The notes under the pieces are model-generated. The model ran no database searches, had not been told where the DNA came from, and was given only the letters and a program-made list of their open reading frames with translations. 64,000 nt of DNA from CAVYOE01 sp963770155 (GTDB taxonomy: Bacteria; Actinomycetota; Thermoleophilia; Solirubrobacterales; 70-9). The stretch is taken from assembly GCA_963770155.1 (NCBI GenBank), contig CAVYOE010000001.1:2232001-2296000 (forward strand). Direction: 5' to 3'. The position numbers were made by a program, and so were the translations under genes. Shown in pieces: positions 49,051 to 57,203 of this stretch; position 1 is the first letter of the stretch; every line of letters starts with the position of its first letter.

Positions 49051-49983
49051 TCAGGCAGCCTGCGCGGATGCGACCGGCATCTTCGGGAATTCGAGCAGCA
49101 GCTCTGTGAGCCGGTCGGGATCCTCGACCTGGGGGCAATGGCCGCAGTTCTCGATCATCTCCAGGCGCGAGCCAGGGACCTGGGCCAGCACCCGCTCCGC
49201 GCCCGACGAGTACACCATCCGGTCGCGGTCCCCCCAGACGATCAGAACCGGGCAGCGGATCTTGCGGAGGTGGAAGGGCTCCTTGAGAAGCTCGCCGGCG
49301 ACCCGCCTGCCGGTGCCGAGTATCCGGATCGCATCGCGACGGGAGGGGACGTGGCTGGTGAACGCGTTGACAACACCGGGGTCGAGCTTGCGCGGATAGG
49401 CGAAGGCGAAGGCCCGGTACATGCGGCCGACGATCTGTCGCACGATCGGCTCCGGGACGGGCACCGGCGAGCGCAGCAGCGCCTGGGCCAGCGGCGCCCC
49501 TTCGATGATCCTCATCCAGGTCGCCATATCGAGGCCCGCGGGTGCGACCGGGACGATGCCCGCTACAGGGAGCTTCTCGTTCTCCGCCGCGCGCAGTGCC
49601 ATGCAGCCGCCGAGTGAATTGCCCGACACGATCACCCCTCTTCCGATCACGCCCCGTCCGATCACCCCTCTTCCGACCACGCCGTCGCCGTGGTTTTCGC
49701 TGACGTGTTCGACTGCGGCGGCGACGAACCGGTCCAGTTGGGGCAGGACTTCCGCCTCACGGTCCAGGCGCGATGCGGTGCCGAAGCCGGGCATGTCGAC
49801 GGCGACCGCTGCCCGGCCGCGCTTGCGCAGCCGGTCGATCACCGGCCGCCAGCAGTCGGCGCTGTCGGCGAACCCGTGCAGGAGCAGCAATGGTGGTCCC
49901 TCGCCGTCCAGCTCGAGCGCCCTGGTCGTGTGCCCGCCGAGCTTCAGCGCGTGCTCGTGGATGGGATTCAGGTTCGAAGCCAT
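49051..49983 (-). CDS. Alpha/beta hydrolase with in-frame tandem repeat
   Basis: 310 residues. PPLLLLHGFADSADCWRPVIDRL (oxyanion region), AVDMPGFGTAS, nucleophile elbow VSGNSLGGCMALRA, VLIVWGDRDRMVYSSGAERVLAQVPGSRLEMIENCGHCPQVEDP (Asp and His). It resembles C-C bond hydrolases and haloperoxidase-like esterases. Just before the elbow the protein has GVVGRGVIGRGVIGRGVIVSGNS, a 15-base DNA repeat, lengthening the strand before the nucleophile by two to three units. ATG 49983; the longer frame from 50136 overlaps metH. Confidence 0.82.
   Translation of the reverse strand: MASNLNPIHEHALKLGGHTTRALELDGEGPPLLLLHGFADSADCWRPVIDRLRKRGRAAVAVDMPGFGTASRLDREAEVLPQLDRFVAAAVEHVSENHGDGVVGRGVIGRGVIGRGVIVSGNSLGGCMALRAAENEKLPVAGIVPVAPAGLDMATWMRIIEGAPLAQALLRSPVPVPEPIVRQIVGRMYRAFAFAYPRKLDPGVVNAFTSHVPSRRDAIRILGTGRRVAGELLKEPFHLRKIRCPVLIVWGDRDRMVYSSGAERVLAQVPGSRLEMIENCGHCPQVEDPDRLTELLLEFPKMPVASAQAA
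49630..49689. repeat. 15-base tandem repeat inside hydrolase gene
   Basis: GATCACCCCTCTTCC (49630-49644), GATCACGCCCCGTCC (49645-49659), GATCACCCCTCTTCC (49660-49674) and a degenerate fourth copy to 49689. Encodes GVIGR-type repeats on the minus strand. In frame, so variable without breaking the gene. Confidence 0.85.
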
Positions 49984-50023
49984 CTTGGCTGCCCAGCCAA
50001 GATTATTCCTTGGGTGACGGCGT

Positions 50024-52420
50024 CTAGGCCGGAACCTCGCCAGGGGAGGAGGCCACGGCCTCCTCTTCGACCGCGCCGTCCTCGTTCGGAGGATCCTCGT
50101 CGGGCGGCAGCTCGCCGCCACGGTTGGTGCCGGCAATGAGCTCGTCCGGCGATTTCTCCTTGGGGATGAACCCGCTCTTCATGCCGAAGTAGACGGCCTG
50201 GGGATGGTGGGCGACGATCGCCACCGTCGACTGCTCGGGCATCACCGCATGGCCGTCGGAGAGGGTCATGCCGATCTCCTCGAGGCCGAGTAGACGCCAG
50301 ACCTTCTCGTGCTCGGCCTGGTCTGGACACGCGGGATAGCCCCACGAGTAGCGCCGGCCCTGGTCGAGCTCGATCCCGAGCTGGCGCCGGATCTCCGAGT
50401 GGAGCCACTCGGCCAGGCCCTCGGCCGCCTGGACGCCGAGGCCGTGGGTGAAGAGCTGCTCGGCAAACTCGCCATCGGCCTCCAACTTCTCGATCAGGTC
50501 GGTCACCTCAGGCCCCACGGTGACGCCCTGAAGGGCCACGACGTCGCGTTCGCCCGAGTCGATTGGGCGATAGAAGTCGGCGAGAGAAATCCGGTCGTGC
50601 TTCGGCTGCCTGGGGAAGACGAGCCGCTCGAGCTCCTTGTCGGGGTTCTCAGGGTCGAAGACGACCAGCTCGTTTCCGTCGGCGTTGACCGGGAAGTAGC
50701 CGAGCTTTGCCTTCGGACGCAGGTAGTCCTGCTCCTTCCACATCCGCTCCAGCTTCGGCGCGAAGCCCTCGTCTTCGCCGTCACCCTCGACGATCTTGCG
50801 CCACTCCTCGCCCTTCTTGCCGCGGCCCCCCCAGTGCAGCTTGAAGAGGACATGGCGGTCGAGGTAGGGAAAGACGTCGTCGAGGTCGACGTCGATCTCG
50901 CGCACGCCCCAGAACGGCGGTTTCGGAATCGGGTTGTCGATCACGGCGGCGGAGCGGACGCTGTCGTCCGTCGTAGGCGGACCGTCGTCCTTGGTCTCGC
51001 CCTTATCGCGCAGCTGCTTGGCCTCTTCGCGGAACTTCTCGACCAGGCCTGCACGGGCCTCGTCGTCGATCAGGGCGTCCATGGTGTCGAGCCCGGCAAA
51101 CGCGTCCTTGCAGTAGAAGACGCCCGGCTCGTAGACGTCGTCTGATTCCTTTCCTTCCGGATAGAGGATGCGGCGGCCAAAGTCGCGGTTGATCGCGGCG
51201 CCACCGATCAGCACCGGGAACTCGTGTCCGCGCGAGTGGAGCTCCTGGACGCAGATCGGCATCTGCTTCGAAGTCGACACCAGCAGCGCGGAGAGGCCGA
51301 TCGCGTCGGCCTCCTGCTCGACCGCTGCGTCGATGATCGTGTCCACCGGGACCTGCTTGCCGAGGTCGACCACGGTGTAGCCGTTGTTGGTCAGGATCGT
51401 GTTGACGAGCGATTTGCCGATGTCGTGGACGTCACCGAACACGGTCGCGATCACGACCTTGCCCTTGGTGTGGCCCTCGATCCGCTCGAGGTAGTTCTCC
51501 AGCTGAGCAACGGCGCGCTTCATCACCTCGGCCGACTGCAGCACGAATGGCAGGATCAGCTCACCGGCGCCGAACTTGTCGCCGACCTCCTTCATCGCCG
51601 GGAGGAGAACCTCGTTGAGGGTGGGAACAGCGCCGATCTTGTCGACCGAGCGGTCGATCCAGTCCTCGACCCCGTCCTTCTTGCGGCGCAGGATGTGCCA
51701 GTGCAGGGCCTCTTCGGGCTCCATCTCGGCGGTCGGGTCCTCGCCCTCCTCTTCGGCCTCCTCGCCCTTCGACTCGAAGTGCTCGATGAACTTCTCGAGC
51801 GCATCGTCGGAGCGGTTGAAGACCAGGTTGTCGGTGAGCTCACGGTCCTCGTCGGGGATCTCGGGATAGGGCGTGACGTGGTTGGGGTTGACCATTGCCA
51901 GGTCGAGGCCCGCCTCGACGCAGTGGTGGAGGAAGACCGAATTGAGGGTCGCCCGCGGCCGCGGAGAGACGCCGAAGGAGACGTTCGAGACCCCGAGCGA
52001 GGTCTTCACCCCCGGGATCTCGGCCTTGATCTTCTTGATCCCCTCGATCGTCTCGATCGCGGACGGCCGCCACTCTTCGTCACCGGTGGTCAGGGTGAAG
52101 GTGAGGGCGTCGAAAATCAGCAGCTCGGGGTCGAGTCCGTGCTCGTCGCACGCGATCTCCTTGATCCGCTGGGCGATCTCGAGCTTGCGGTCGCCCGTCT
52201 TCGCCATCCCGACCTCGTCGATCGTGAGCGCGATCAGAGCGGCGCCGTGCTCGACCGCGAGCGGGATCACCTTGTCGGCCTTGTCGCGGCCGGCTTCGAG
52301 GTTGATCGAGTTGACGATCGCGCGGCCGGGAATCGCCTCGAGCGCCTCCTTGATCACCTCGGGCTCGGTCGAGTCGACCTGGATCGGCGCCGGCTGGGTC
52401 AGCGAGATCCGCTCGACCAC
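50024..52420 (-). CDS. metH: Methionine synthase, C-terminal two thirds (fragment of a frameshifted metH)
   Basis: Downstream part of cobalamin-dependent methionine synthase. It contains most of the pterin (methyltetrahydrofolate) domain (VDSTEPEVIKEALEAIPGRAIVNSINLE), the cap and cobalamin domain with the B12-ligand motif GDVHDIGKS (His332 of this frame), SALLVSTSKQM, and the SAM-binding reactivation domain ending in RYSWGYPACPDQAEHEKVWRLLG. 798 residues from GTG 52420. It joins the gene at 52080-53642: one extra base near 52424 separates CAGATGCAG from GAAGTGGTC. A true split protein would be cut inside the pterin barrel, so a frameshift is more likely than two functional pieces. Confidence 0.9.
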   Translation of the reverse strand: MVERISLTQPAPIQVDSTEPEVIKEALEAIPGRAIVNSINLEAGRDKADKVIPLAVEHGAALIALTIDEVGMAKTGDRKLEIAQRIKEIACDEHGLDPELLIFDALTFTLTTGDEEWRPSAIETIEGIKKIKAEIPGVKTSLGVSNVSFGVSPRPRATLNSVFLHHCVEAGLDLAMVNPNHVTPYPEIPDEDRELTDNLVFNRSDDALEKFIEHFESKGEEAEEEGEDPTAEMEPEEALHWHILRRKKDGVEDWIDRSVDKIGAVPTLNEVLLPAMKEVGDKFGAGELILPFVLQSAEVMKRAVAQLENYLERIEGHTKGKVVIATVFGDVHDIGKSLVNTILTNNGYTVVDLGKQVPVDTIIDAAVEQEADAIGLSALLVSTSKQMPICVQELHSRGHEFPVLIGGAAINRDFGRRILYPEGKESDDVYEPGVFYCKDAFAGLDTMDALIDDEARAGLVEKFREEAKQLRDKGETKDDGPPTTDDSVRSAAVIDNPIPKPPFWGVREIDVDLDDVFPYLDRHVLFKLHWGGRGKKGEEWRKIVEGDGEDEGFAPKLERMWKEQDYLRPKAKLGYFPVNADGNELVVFDPENPDKELERLVFPRQPKHDRISLADFYRPIDSGERDVVALQGVTVGPEVTDLIEKLEADGEFAEQLFTHGLGVQAAEGLAEWLHSEIRRQLGIELDQGRRYSWGYPACPDQAEHEKVWRLLGLEEIGMTLSDGHAVMPEQSTVAIVAHHPQAVYFGMKSGFIPKEKSPDELIAGTNRGGELPPDEDPPNEDGAVEEEAVASSPGEVPA

Positions 52421-53642
52421 TTCGCTGCATCTGCTTGTCTTCGTCCTGGCGCTCGGTCAGCGCAACGCAGACGTCGAGCACGTGCGCACCGCCCGTGACC
52501 TGGTCCTCGGCGACCTGGACGAGGCCGTCGTAGTCCTCGGCCAGGAGGAGCTCCTTGGCCGCGCGCGAGCCCTGCGAGTTGACCCGCTCGCCGACGAGAG
52601 TCGGTCGCGGCTCTTGCACCAACGGGGTCGAGGTCATCATGCTCGAGACTTCGACCGGTCCCGGGGCGGGACGTTCGCCCGGCTTGGCATCGCCGATCCT
52701 CTCCTTGATCGCGGCGATGTGGTCGGGGGTCGTGCCGCAGCAGCCGCCGACGATGCCGACTCCGTATTTCTCGACGAACTCGCCCAAGCTGGCCGCGAGG
52801 GGCTCGGGCTCCTCGGGGAAGATCGTTTCCCCCTCGGGGCCCTGCAGGGGCAGGCCGGCGTTGGGGATGCAATGGATCGGGACGGGGGAGTTCTCCCCGA
52901 GGTAGCGGATCGCGTCGCGCATGTCCTCGGGACCGGTCGAGCAGTTGAGCCCGATCACGTCAGCCCCGAGCGCGGTCAGAGTGGTCAGCACCGCCTGGAT
53001 ATCGGTACCAAGCAGCATCTTGCCGCCCTGCGGAAGGAGGGAGACGCTGGTCTGGATCGGGACGCTGCGCCCGGTCTGCTTGAACGCTTCGTGTGCGCCG
53101 AAGATCGCCGCCTTCACCTCGAGGATGTCCTGGGCGGTCTCGATGATCAGCAGATCGGCGCCGCCGTCGATAAGGCCGGTGGCCTGCTCGGTGAAGACTT
53201 CGACCAGCTTCGCGAACGAGATGTCTCCGAGCGTTGGGTCGTCACTCGCCGGCAGAAAACCGGTCGGCCCGATCGAGCCGGCGACGAAGCGATCCTCGCC
53301 GGCAGCCTTGCGGGCGATCTCGGCTGCCTTCGTGTTGATCTCGAGGGTGCGGTCGGCGAGGCCCCACTCGTCGAGCTTGAGGCGGCTGCCCTGGAAGGTG
53401 TCGGTCTCGACCACCTCGGCGCCGGCGTCGAGCATCGAGCTGTGTACGCCCTCGATCACGTCGGGACGGTTGAGGACGAGCGCTTCGTGACACTTGCCCT
53501 CGAGTCCGCCGTAGTCCTCCTGGGTCAGGTCGAACTGCTCGAGCGTTGCGCCCATGCCGCCGTCGAACAGGACGATCCGCTCGCGCGTGGCGGCGAGATA
53601 GTCGCGTTCAGATCCGTTCGATTTGTTGGTGCTCACCGACAT
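52080..53642 (-). CDS. metH: Methionine synthase, N-terminal part (fragment of a frameshifted metH)
   Basis: Start of the same gene as 50024-52420. The homocysteine domain is complete: FDGGMGATLEQ, Zn ligands Cys234 (GLNCSTGPE) and Cys301/Cys302 (GGCCGTTPDH), followed by the beginning of the folate domain (LVGERVNSQGSRAAKELLLAEDYDGL, QVTGGAHVLDVCVALTERQDEDKQMQ at about 381-406). After that the frame turns to Arg/Asp-rich noise and reads on to 52080. Removing the extra G at 52424 (plus strand) gives QMQEVVERI and a protein of about 1205 residues, normal for MetH. ATG 53642 is preceded by a SAM riboswitch, so SAM level controls it. Confidence 0.9.
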   Translation of the reverse strand: MSVSTNKSNGSERDYLAATRERIVLFDGGMGATLEQFDLTQEDYGGLEGKCHEALVLNRPDVIEGVHSSMLDAGAEVVETDTFQGSRLKLDEWGLADRTLEINTKAAEIARKAAGEDRFVAGSIGPTGFLPASDDPTLGDISFAKLVEVFTEQATGLIDGGADLLIIETAQDILEVKAAIFGAHEAFKQTGRSVPIQTSVSLLPQGGKMLLGTDIQAVLTTLTALGADVIGLNCSTGPEDMRDAIRYLGENSPVPIHCIPNAGLPLQGPEGETIFPEEPEPLAASLGEFVEKYGVGIVGGCCGTTPDHIAAIKERIGDAKPGERPAPGPVEVSSMMTSTPLVQEPRPTLVGERVNSQGSRAAKELLLAEDYDGLVQVAEDQVTGGAHVLDVCVALTERQDEDKQMQRSGRADLADPAGADPGRLDRARGDQGGARGDSRPRDRQLDQPRSRPRQGRQGDPARGRARRRSDRAHDRRGRDGEDGRPQARDRPADQGDRVRRARTRPRAADFRRPHLHPDHR

Positions 53643-53660
53643 GTCCTACTTCTCATACCT

Positions 53661-53755
53661 CCATCGATACCGGCTGTAGCACCGCACCGCGATCCAGAGA
53701 TCTAGGCCGGTTGCTGCGGCGTCTGCGGGCCGGTTCCCTCGACCGCTCTTGATGG
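53661..53755 (-). ncRNA. SAM (S-box) riboswitch upstream of metH
   Basis: On the minus strand the leader has, in order, CCATC-AAGAG, GAGGGA, GGCCC, GCAACC and GGTGC, the conserved core blocks of the SAM-I aptamer. CCATC (53751-53755) and GATGG (53661-53665) close stem P1. The Shine-Dalgarno-like GGAGG (53658-53662) overlaps the 3' strand of P1, so SAM binding could hide it and repress translation; no T-run terminator is seen before metH. High SAM turning down methionine synthase is the expected logic. A small ATG-TGA frame just behind GGAGG overlaps the metH start. Confidence 0.75.
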
Positions 53756-53799
53756 CCAGGCGGCCCCAGGCGTGAACAGAGGAGCCACCGTGCCTGTTA

Positions 53800-53827
53800 A
53801 GGCTAGCAGCGAGCGCAGTTTGCGCAA
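53800..53827 (-). promoter_or_regulatory. Candidate metH promoter
   Basis: TTGCGC (53822-53827) and TAGCCT (53800-53805) separated by 16 bases on the minus strand look like -35 and -10 boxes, placing transcription start about 35-40 bases before the riboswitch. The -35 lies in the palindrome TTTGCGCAAA (53819-53828), which could also serve the divergent gene. Confidence 0.4.
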
Positions 53828-53921
53828 AGTATTAACGAGTCTTTAGCACTCCATTAGCGTTCGCTAGCATCATGTGGCTCTGAACGAAAAGACGAACGAC
53901 AGAGCGAAGGAGGGACAGCCA

Positions 53922-54245
53922 GTGGCTCAGGAAGGTGAGATGCACGAGATTCATGGTGTTCAGGTCGGCGGTCGCGAGCCGAAGGCATTGATGCTCAGCG
54001 ACGGGACCCGCCTGGCGCTCGAGGATGACGAGAGTCCCGGCGGCCGGGTCGAATGGACCCGGCACGACGGGACAGAAGATGGCGAGGAGGTCTCGGTCAC
54101 CGAGGCGCTCAACCTCGCCGGCGAGAACCACGCCGAGTACGTGACGGTCCGGACCCGGGCCGAGATCGAGTGGCTCAACCTCGTCTCCGAGTGGTACCGC
54201 GAGCAGGCCGAGCGGCTCTCGCTCGACCTCGCGGCCGCCTACTAA
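53922..54245 (+). CDS. Small conserved protein of unknown function
   Basis: 107 residues from GTG 53922, chosen because AAGGAGGG (53907-53914) lies seven bases before it; a GTG at 53874 has no such site. MAQEGEMHEIHGVQVGGREPK, then EDDESPGGRVEWTRHDGTEDGEEVSV and SEWYREQAERLSLDLAAAY at the end. Acidic, no membrane segment, no family recognised. It stands alone between the metH promoter region and a bidirectional hairpin. Confidence 0.65.
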   Translation: MAQEGEMHEIHGVQVGGREPKALMLSDGTRLALEDDESPGGRVEWTRHDGTEDGEEVSVTEALNLAGENHAEYVTVRTRAEIEWLNLVSEWYREQAERLSLDLAAAY

Positions 54246-54310
54246 AGCTCCTCCCACGCTCCTCCCCCCAAGGAGCAACTCCTGCCCCGTTGAGGCCGGA
54301 GTGATTGGTC

Positions 54311-54344
54311 ACCAGAGGCGCCCTCCTCCCGGGGCGCCTCTGGT
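54311..54344. terminator. Bidirectional terminator hairpin
   Basis: ACCAGAGGCGCCC (54311-54323) and GGGCGCCTCTGGT (54332-54344) form a perfect 13-base stem with an eight-base loop, between the convergent small gene and enoyl-CoA hydratase gene. No T-run, but stem strength and location fit a shared terminator. Confidence 0.75.
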
Positions 54345-54374
54345 CGCTTGCCACTGAGGATCGCGCTCGGGGTA

Positions 54375-55226
54375 CTAGAGGCCGTGGTGGGGCCACTCGG
54401 GTTTTTCGCCCCGCTTGAAGGCGCCGGCGCCGATCGCGTGTGAGTCCTTGCGCATGAACATCGAGATCGTCGCCTCGAGCTCCTGCCGGAGCTGCTCCTC
54501 GTAGGTGCGACCGACGTTGCGAACCATCGTCTCCTTGTCGGAGCGGATCGCGCCCTGTGGCAGCTCCGCGATCTCGCGGGCGAGTTCCAGTGCCCGCTCG
54601 AGCGATTTGCCTTCCGGAACGACTGCGTTTGCGAGCCCGATCCGCAGGGCCTCCTCCGCGTCGACGGGGCGGCCCGTGATGATCATCTCCATCGCCCGCG
54701 CGTAGCCGACCGCCATCGGCAGCCGTACCGTCATTCCATCGCCGGCCACTATGTTCCAGCGCCGTTCGAGCGCGCCGAAGACGGCGTTCTCGGCCGCAAT
54801 GCGAATGTCGGCGAGCAGCGCGTTCTCTAGGCCCGCCGCGACTGCCCACCCGTTGACCGCCGCGATCACCGGCTTGAACACGTCGACGCGCCGGGTGTAG
54901 CCGCAATCGCCGGGTGAGTTCCATACGTGACTGCGGAAGCCGTCGTATCCCTCCCGGTAGCCCTGCTCGCCAATACCCCCGAGCCCCTGCTCGCCCAAGT
55001 CGGCCGCGTCCTGGAGGTCCCAGCCCGCACAGAAGGCATCGCCGGATCCGGTGATCACGAGGACAAACGCATCGTCGTCGTCACGGAAGCGCTGCCAAGC
55101 GTCGTGGAGCTCCGCGTTCATCTCGCGGTTGACCGCGTTTCGCTGCTCCGGCCGGTCGTAGGTGAGGACGGTGACGTGACCGTCCTGCTCGTAGGCGAGC
55201 GTGTTGTAGCCGGGAGCTGCGGCCAA
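54375..55226 (-). CDS. Enoyl-CoA hydratase/isomerase family protein
   Basis: 283 residues. HVTVLTYDRPEQRNAVNREMN, FVLVITGSGDAFCAGWDLQDAAD, VNGWAVAAGLENALLADIRIA (with Ala-Gly-Leu-Glu in place of the usual GGG) and FGALERRWNIVAGDGMTVRLP. Longer loop GLGGIGEQGYREGYDGFRSHVW after residue 80 than in common hydratases. Distinct from the other two hydratases in the window. TTG start at 55226, eight bases after the aldehyde dehydrogenase stop, with which it is probably co-transcribed. Confidence 0.83.
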   Translation of the reverse strand: MAAAPGYNTLAYEQDGHVTVLTYDRPEQRNAVNREMNAELHDAWQRFRDDDDAFVLVITGSGDAFCAGWDLQDAADLGEQGLGGIGEQGYREGYDGFRSHVWNSPGDCGYTRRVDVFKPVIAAVNGWAVAAGLENALLADIRIAAENAVFGALERRWNIVAGDGMTVRLPMAVGYARAMEMIITGRPVDAEEALRIGLANAVVPEGKSLERALELAREIAELPQGAIRSDKETMVRNVGRTYEEQLRQELEATISMFMRKDSHAIGAGAFKRGEKPEWPHHGL

Positions 55227-55234
55227 CTCGCCGG

Positions 55235-56815
55235 CTAGCGGCCTAGCCTGCGCTTCAACCCGCGGTCGCTGGCGAATCGCGCCAGCTTGCCCATCATGCC
55301 GCGGCGCTTCTGGCTGAACGGGAAGTAGTAGGGCTCGCGCTTGCCGCCGAAGCGGGTGATCACCAGCGACTCCGGGCGCACGTACTTCTTGATCCCGTAT
55401 TCGCCGTGGCGGAAGCCGATGCCGGAGTCTTTCCAGCCCCCCATCGGCACGTCGGTGGCGAGGAAGCTGACCAGGACGTCGTTGACGTTGATCGAACCGG
55501 CCTCGAGCCGCTTTGCGACCCGCTCGGCCTCGCGCTTCGGGCCGAAGACGTTGCCCGAGAGCCCGTGGCGAGAGGCGTTGACGAGCTCGATCGCCTCCTC
55601 AGGGTCCTTGAACTTTCGGATTCCGACCACGGGCCCGAAGGTCTCCTCCTTGGTCAATTCCATCGAGTCGTCGACATCGGTGATCACGGTCGGCGGGTAC
55701 CACTGGCCTGGGCCGTCTTTGCGCTCGCCGCCGGTGAGGATGGTCGCCCCCTTCTCGCGGGCGTCGCGGACGTGCGCCTCCACCTTCTCGATCTGGGGCG
55801 GGAAGGTCATCGCGCCCTGGTCCATCCCGAACTCGGGCCCGTCGGTGCCCTGGTTCAGCGTCTTCACCTCCTCGGTGAAGCGGGTGACGAAGTCGTCGTA
55901 GATCCCCTCCTGGACATAGAGGCGCTCGACCGAGGTGCACGCCTGGCCTGTGTTGGCGAAGGCGCCGAAGGTCGCCGCGTTCACGGCACGGTCCAGGTTG
56001 GCGCCCTCGAGGATGATCAACGGATCGTTACCGCCGAGCTCGAGGCTGACGGGGGTCAAACTCTCGGCGGCGCGCTGCATCACCTTCTTGCCGGTGGCGT
56101 CGGAGCCCGTGAACTGGACGAAGTCCACTTCGTCGACCAGCGCCGCCCCGGTCTCGCCGGTGCCGTTGACGACGCCGAGCACGTCTGGGCCGCCGATCTC
56201 CTCCTGCCAGGCCTTGACCACCTCGTTCAGGCCCAGCGGGGTGACTTCCGAGGGCTTGATCACCACGGCGCAGCCCGCGTGCAGCGCCGGGATAGCGTCA
56301 CCCAGCGAGAGGATCAGCGGGAAGTTCCAGGGGCTGATGATCCCGACGACCGGGAACGGCCGATATTGGATCTTGAGCGTCTTGGAGGCAAGCAGGGCTG
56401 AATGGCCGCGCACGCGGTGCTCACCAACCCACTTCTTCGCCTTCTTGCCGTAGAAGTTGATGACGTCGGCTAGGTAGGGGACCTCGCTCTCGGCCTCGCC
56501 CCGGACCTTGCCGGTCTCCTTTTGCATCGTGTCGGCGACCGCGGCGCCGTTGTCGAACAGCCAATCGCGGAGCTTGCCGAGCCACTCGGCGCGACCGGCG
56601 AACCCGAGCTCCTCCCAGGCGGGCTGGGCCGCGCGGACGCGGGCTACCGTGGCGGCGACCTGCTCAGACCCGTCTATTGGAAGGGTGCCGACCACCTCGC
56701 CGGTCGCCGGGCTGTGAACCTCGAAGGTCTCGCGGCCCGCGGCGGCGCCGTTGCCGGCTGCGTCGGTCGCCTGATCCCTGGTTGCCGCGGTCTGGGTGTC
56801 CGTCTCAAGCGCCAC
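55235..56815 (-). CDS. Aldehyde dehydrogenase (NAD(P)+ dependent)
   Basis: 526 residues. Oxidises an aldehyde to its acid. NAD site IISPWNFPLILSLGDAIPALHAGCAVVIKPSE; catalytic Glu in SLELGGNDPLII and Cys in FANTGQACTSVERLYV; GNVFGPKREAERVAKRLEAGSINVNDV and DSGIGFRHGEYGIKKYV towards the end. The tail SQKRRGMMGKLARFASDRGLKRRLGR is basic and longer than usual. GTG at 56815 preceded by GAGGAAGGGGA is the supported start; the open extension to 56863 is Arg-rich noise. Fatty aldehyde or succinic semialdehyde-type substrate cannot be decided. Confidence 0.88.
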   Translation of the reverse strand: MALETDTQTAATRDQATDAAGNGAAAGRETFEVHSPATGEVVGTLPIDGSEQVAATVARVRAAQPAWEELGFAGRAEWLGKLRDWLFDNGAAVADTMQKETGKVRGEAESEVPYLADVINFYGKKAKKWVGEHRVRGHSALLASKTLKIQYRPFPVVGIISPWNFPLILSLGDAIPALHAGCAVVIKPSEVTPLGLNEVVKAWQEEIGGPDVLGVVNGTGETGAALVDEVDFVQFTGSDATGKKVMQRAAESLTPVSLELGGNDPLIILEGANLDRAVNAATFGAFANTGQACTSVERLYVQEGIYDDFVTRFTEEVKTLNQGTDGPEFGMDQGAMTFPPQIEKVEAHVRDAREKGATILTGGERKDGPGQWYPPTVITDVDDSMELTKEETFGPVVGIRKFKDPEEAIELVNASRHGLSGNVFGPKREAERVAKRLEAGSINVNDVLVSFLATDVPMGGWKDSGIGFRHGEYGIKKYVRPESLVITRFGGKREPYYFPFSQKRRGMMGKLARFASDRGLKRRLGR

Positions 56816-57203
56816 GCGTGTTCCCCTTCCTCTCGATGGTCGCGTAAGCCTACTCCTGGCCATGCAGCCAGGCAGCCAGGAAGTCAGCTGAGTCGGTACG
56901 CGGCCCGGTCGACCTGAAGCCTGCGTGTAAGCATCAGGCCGCGGGCGTGCCCGCGCAAGGCAGCGCCGGGCCTAAATCGGCCGCTCGCAGTTGGACAGTG
57001 GTCGAAAGGGTGCCCCCAGGCACGATCTGTGAACGGTTACCCGCAAATTGCGCCTGCGTATTCGACGGGATCGAGAAGTTCTCCCGCCGCTTTTCCTCCG
57101 CCTGTCCAAAGACTGCACGCACGCCCGCGCCTACCGTGCCAATGGTCAGAAAACCGCGATCACCGCGGGCTGGTCTCGCGGTGGGCATGGAAAGGAATTG
57201 GGC
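56816..57203. other. 388-base gap upstream of the nitrogen module
   Basis: Between the aldehyde dehydrogenase and the ammonium transporter. It holds the promoters of both, an inverted stretch CCGCG...CGCGG near 57155-57175, and a strong AAAGGAA ribosome site before 57204. I see no gene, no RNA family and no convincing GlnR- or NtcA-like box; the frames here are shadows. Confidence 0.6.

Noticed and set aside
56816..57203. Possible leader RNA or small gene before the first amt
   Set aside because: No conserved core blocks of a known riboswitch and no frame with a ribosome site; only ordinary GC-rich hairpins.
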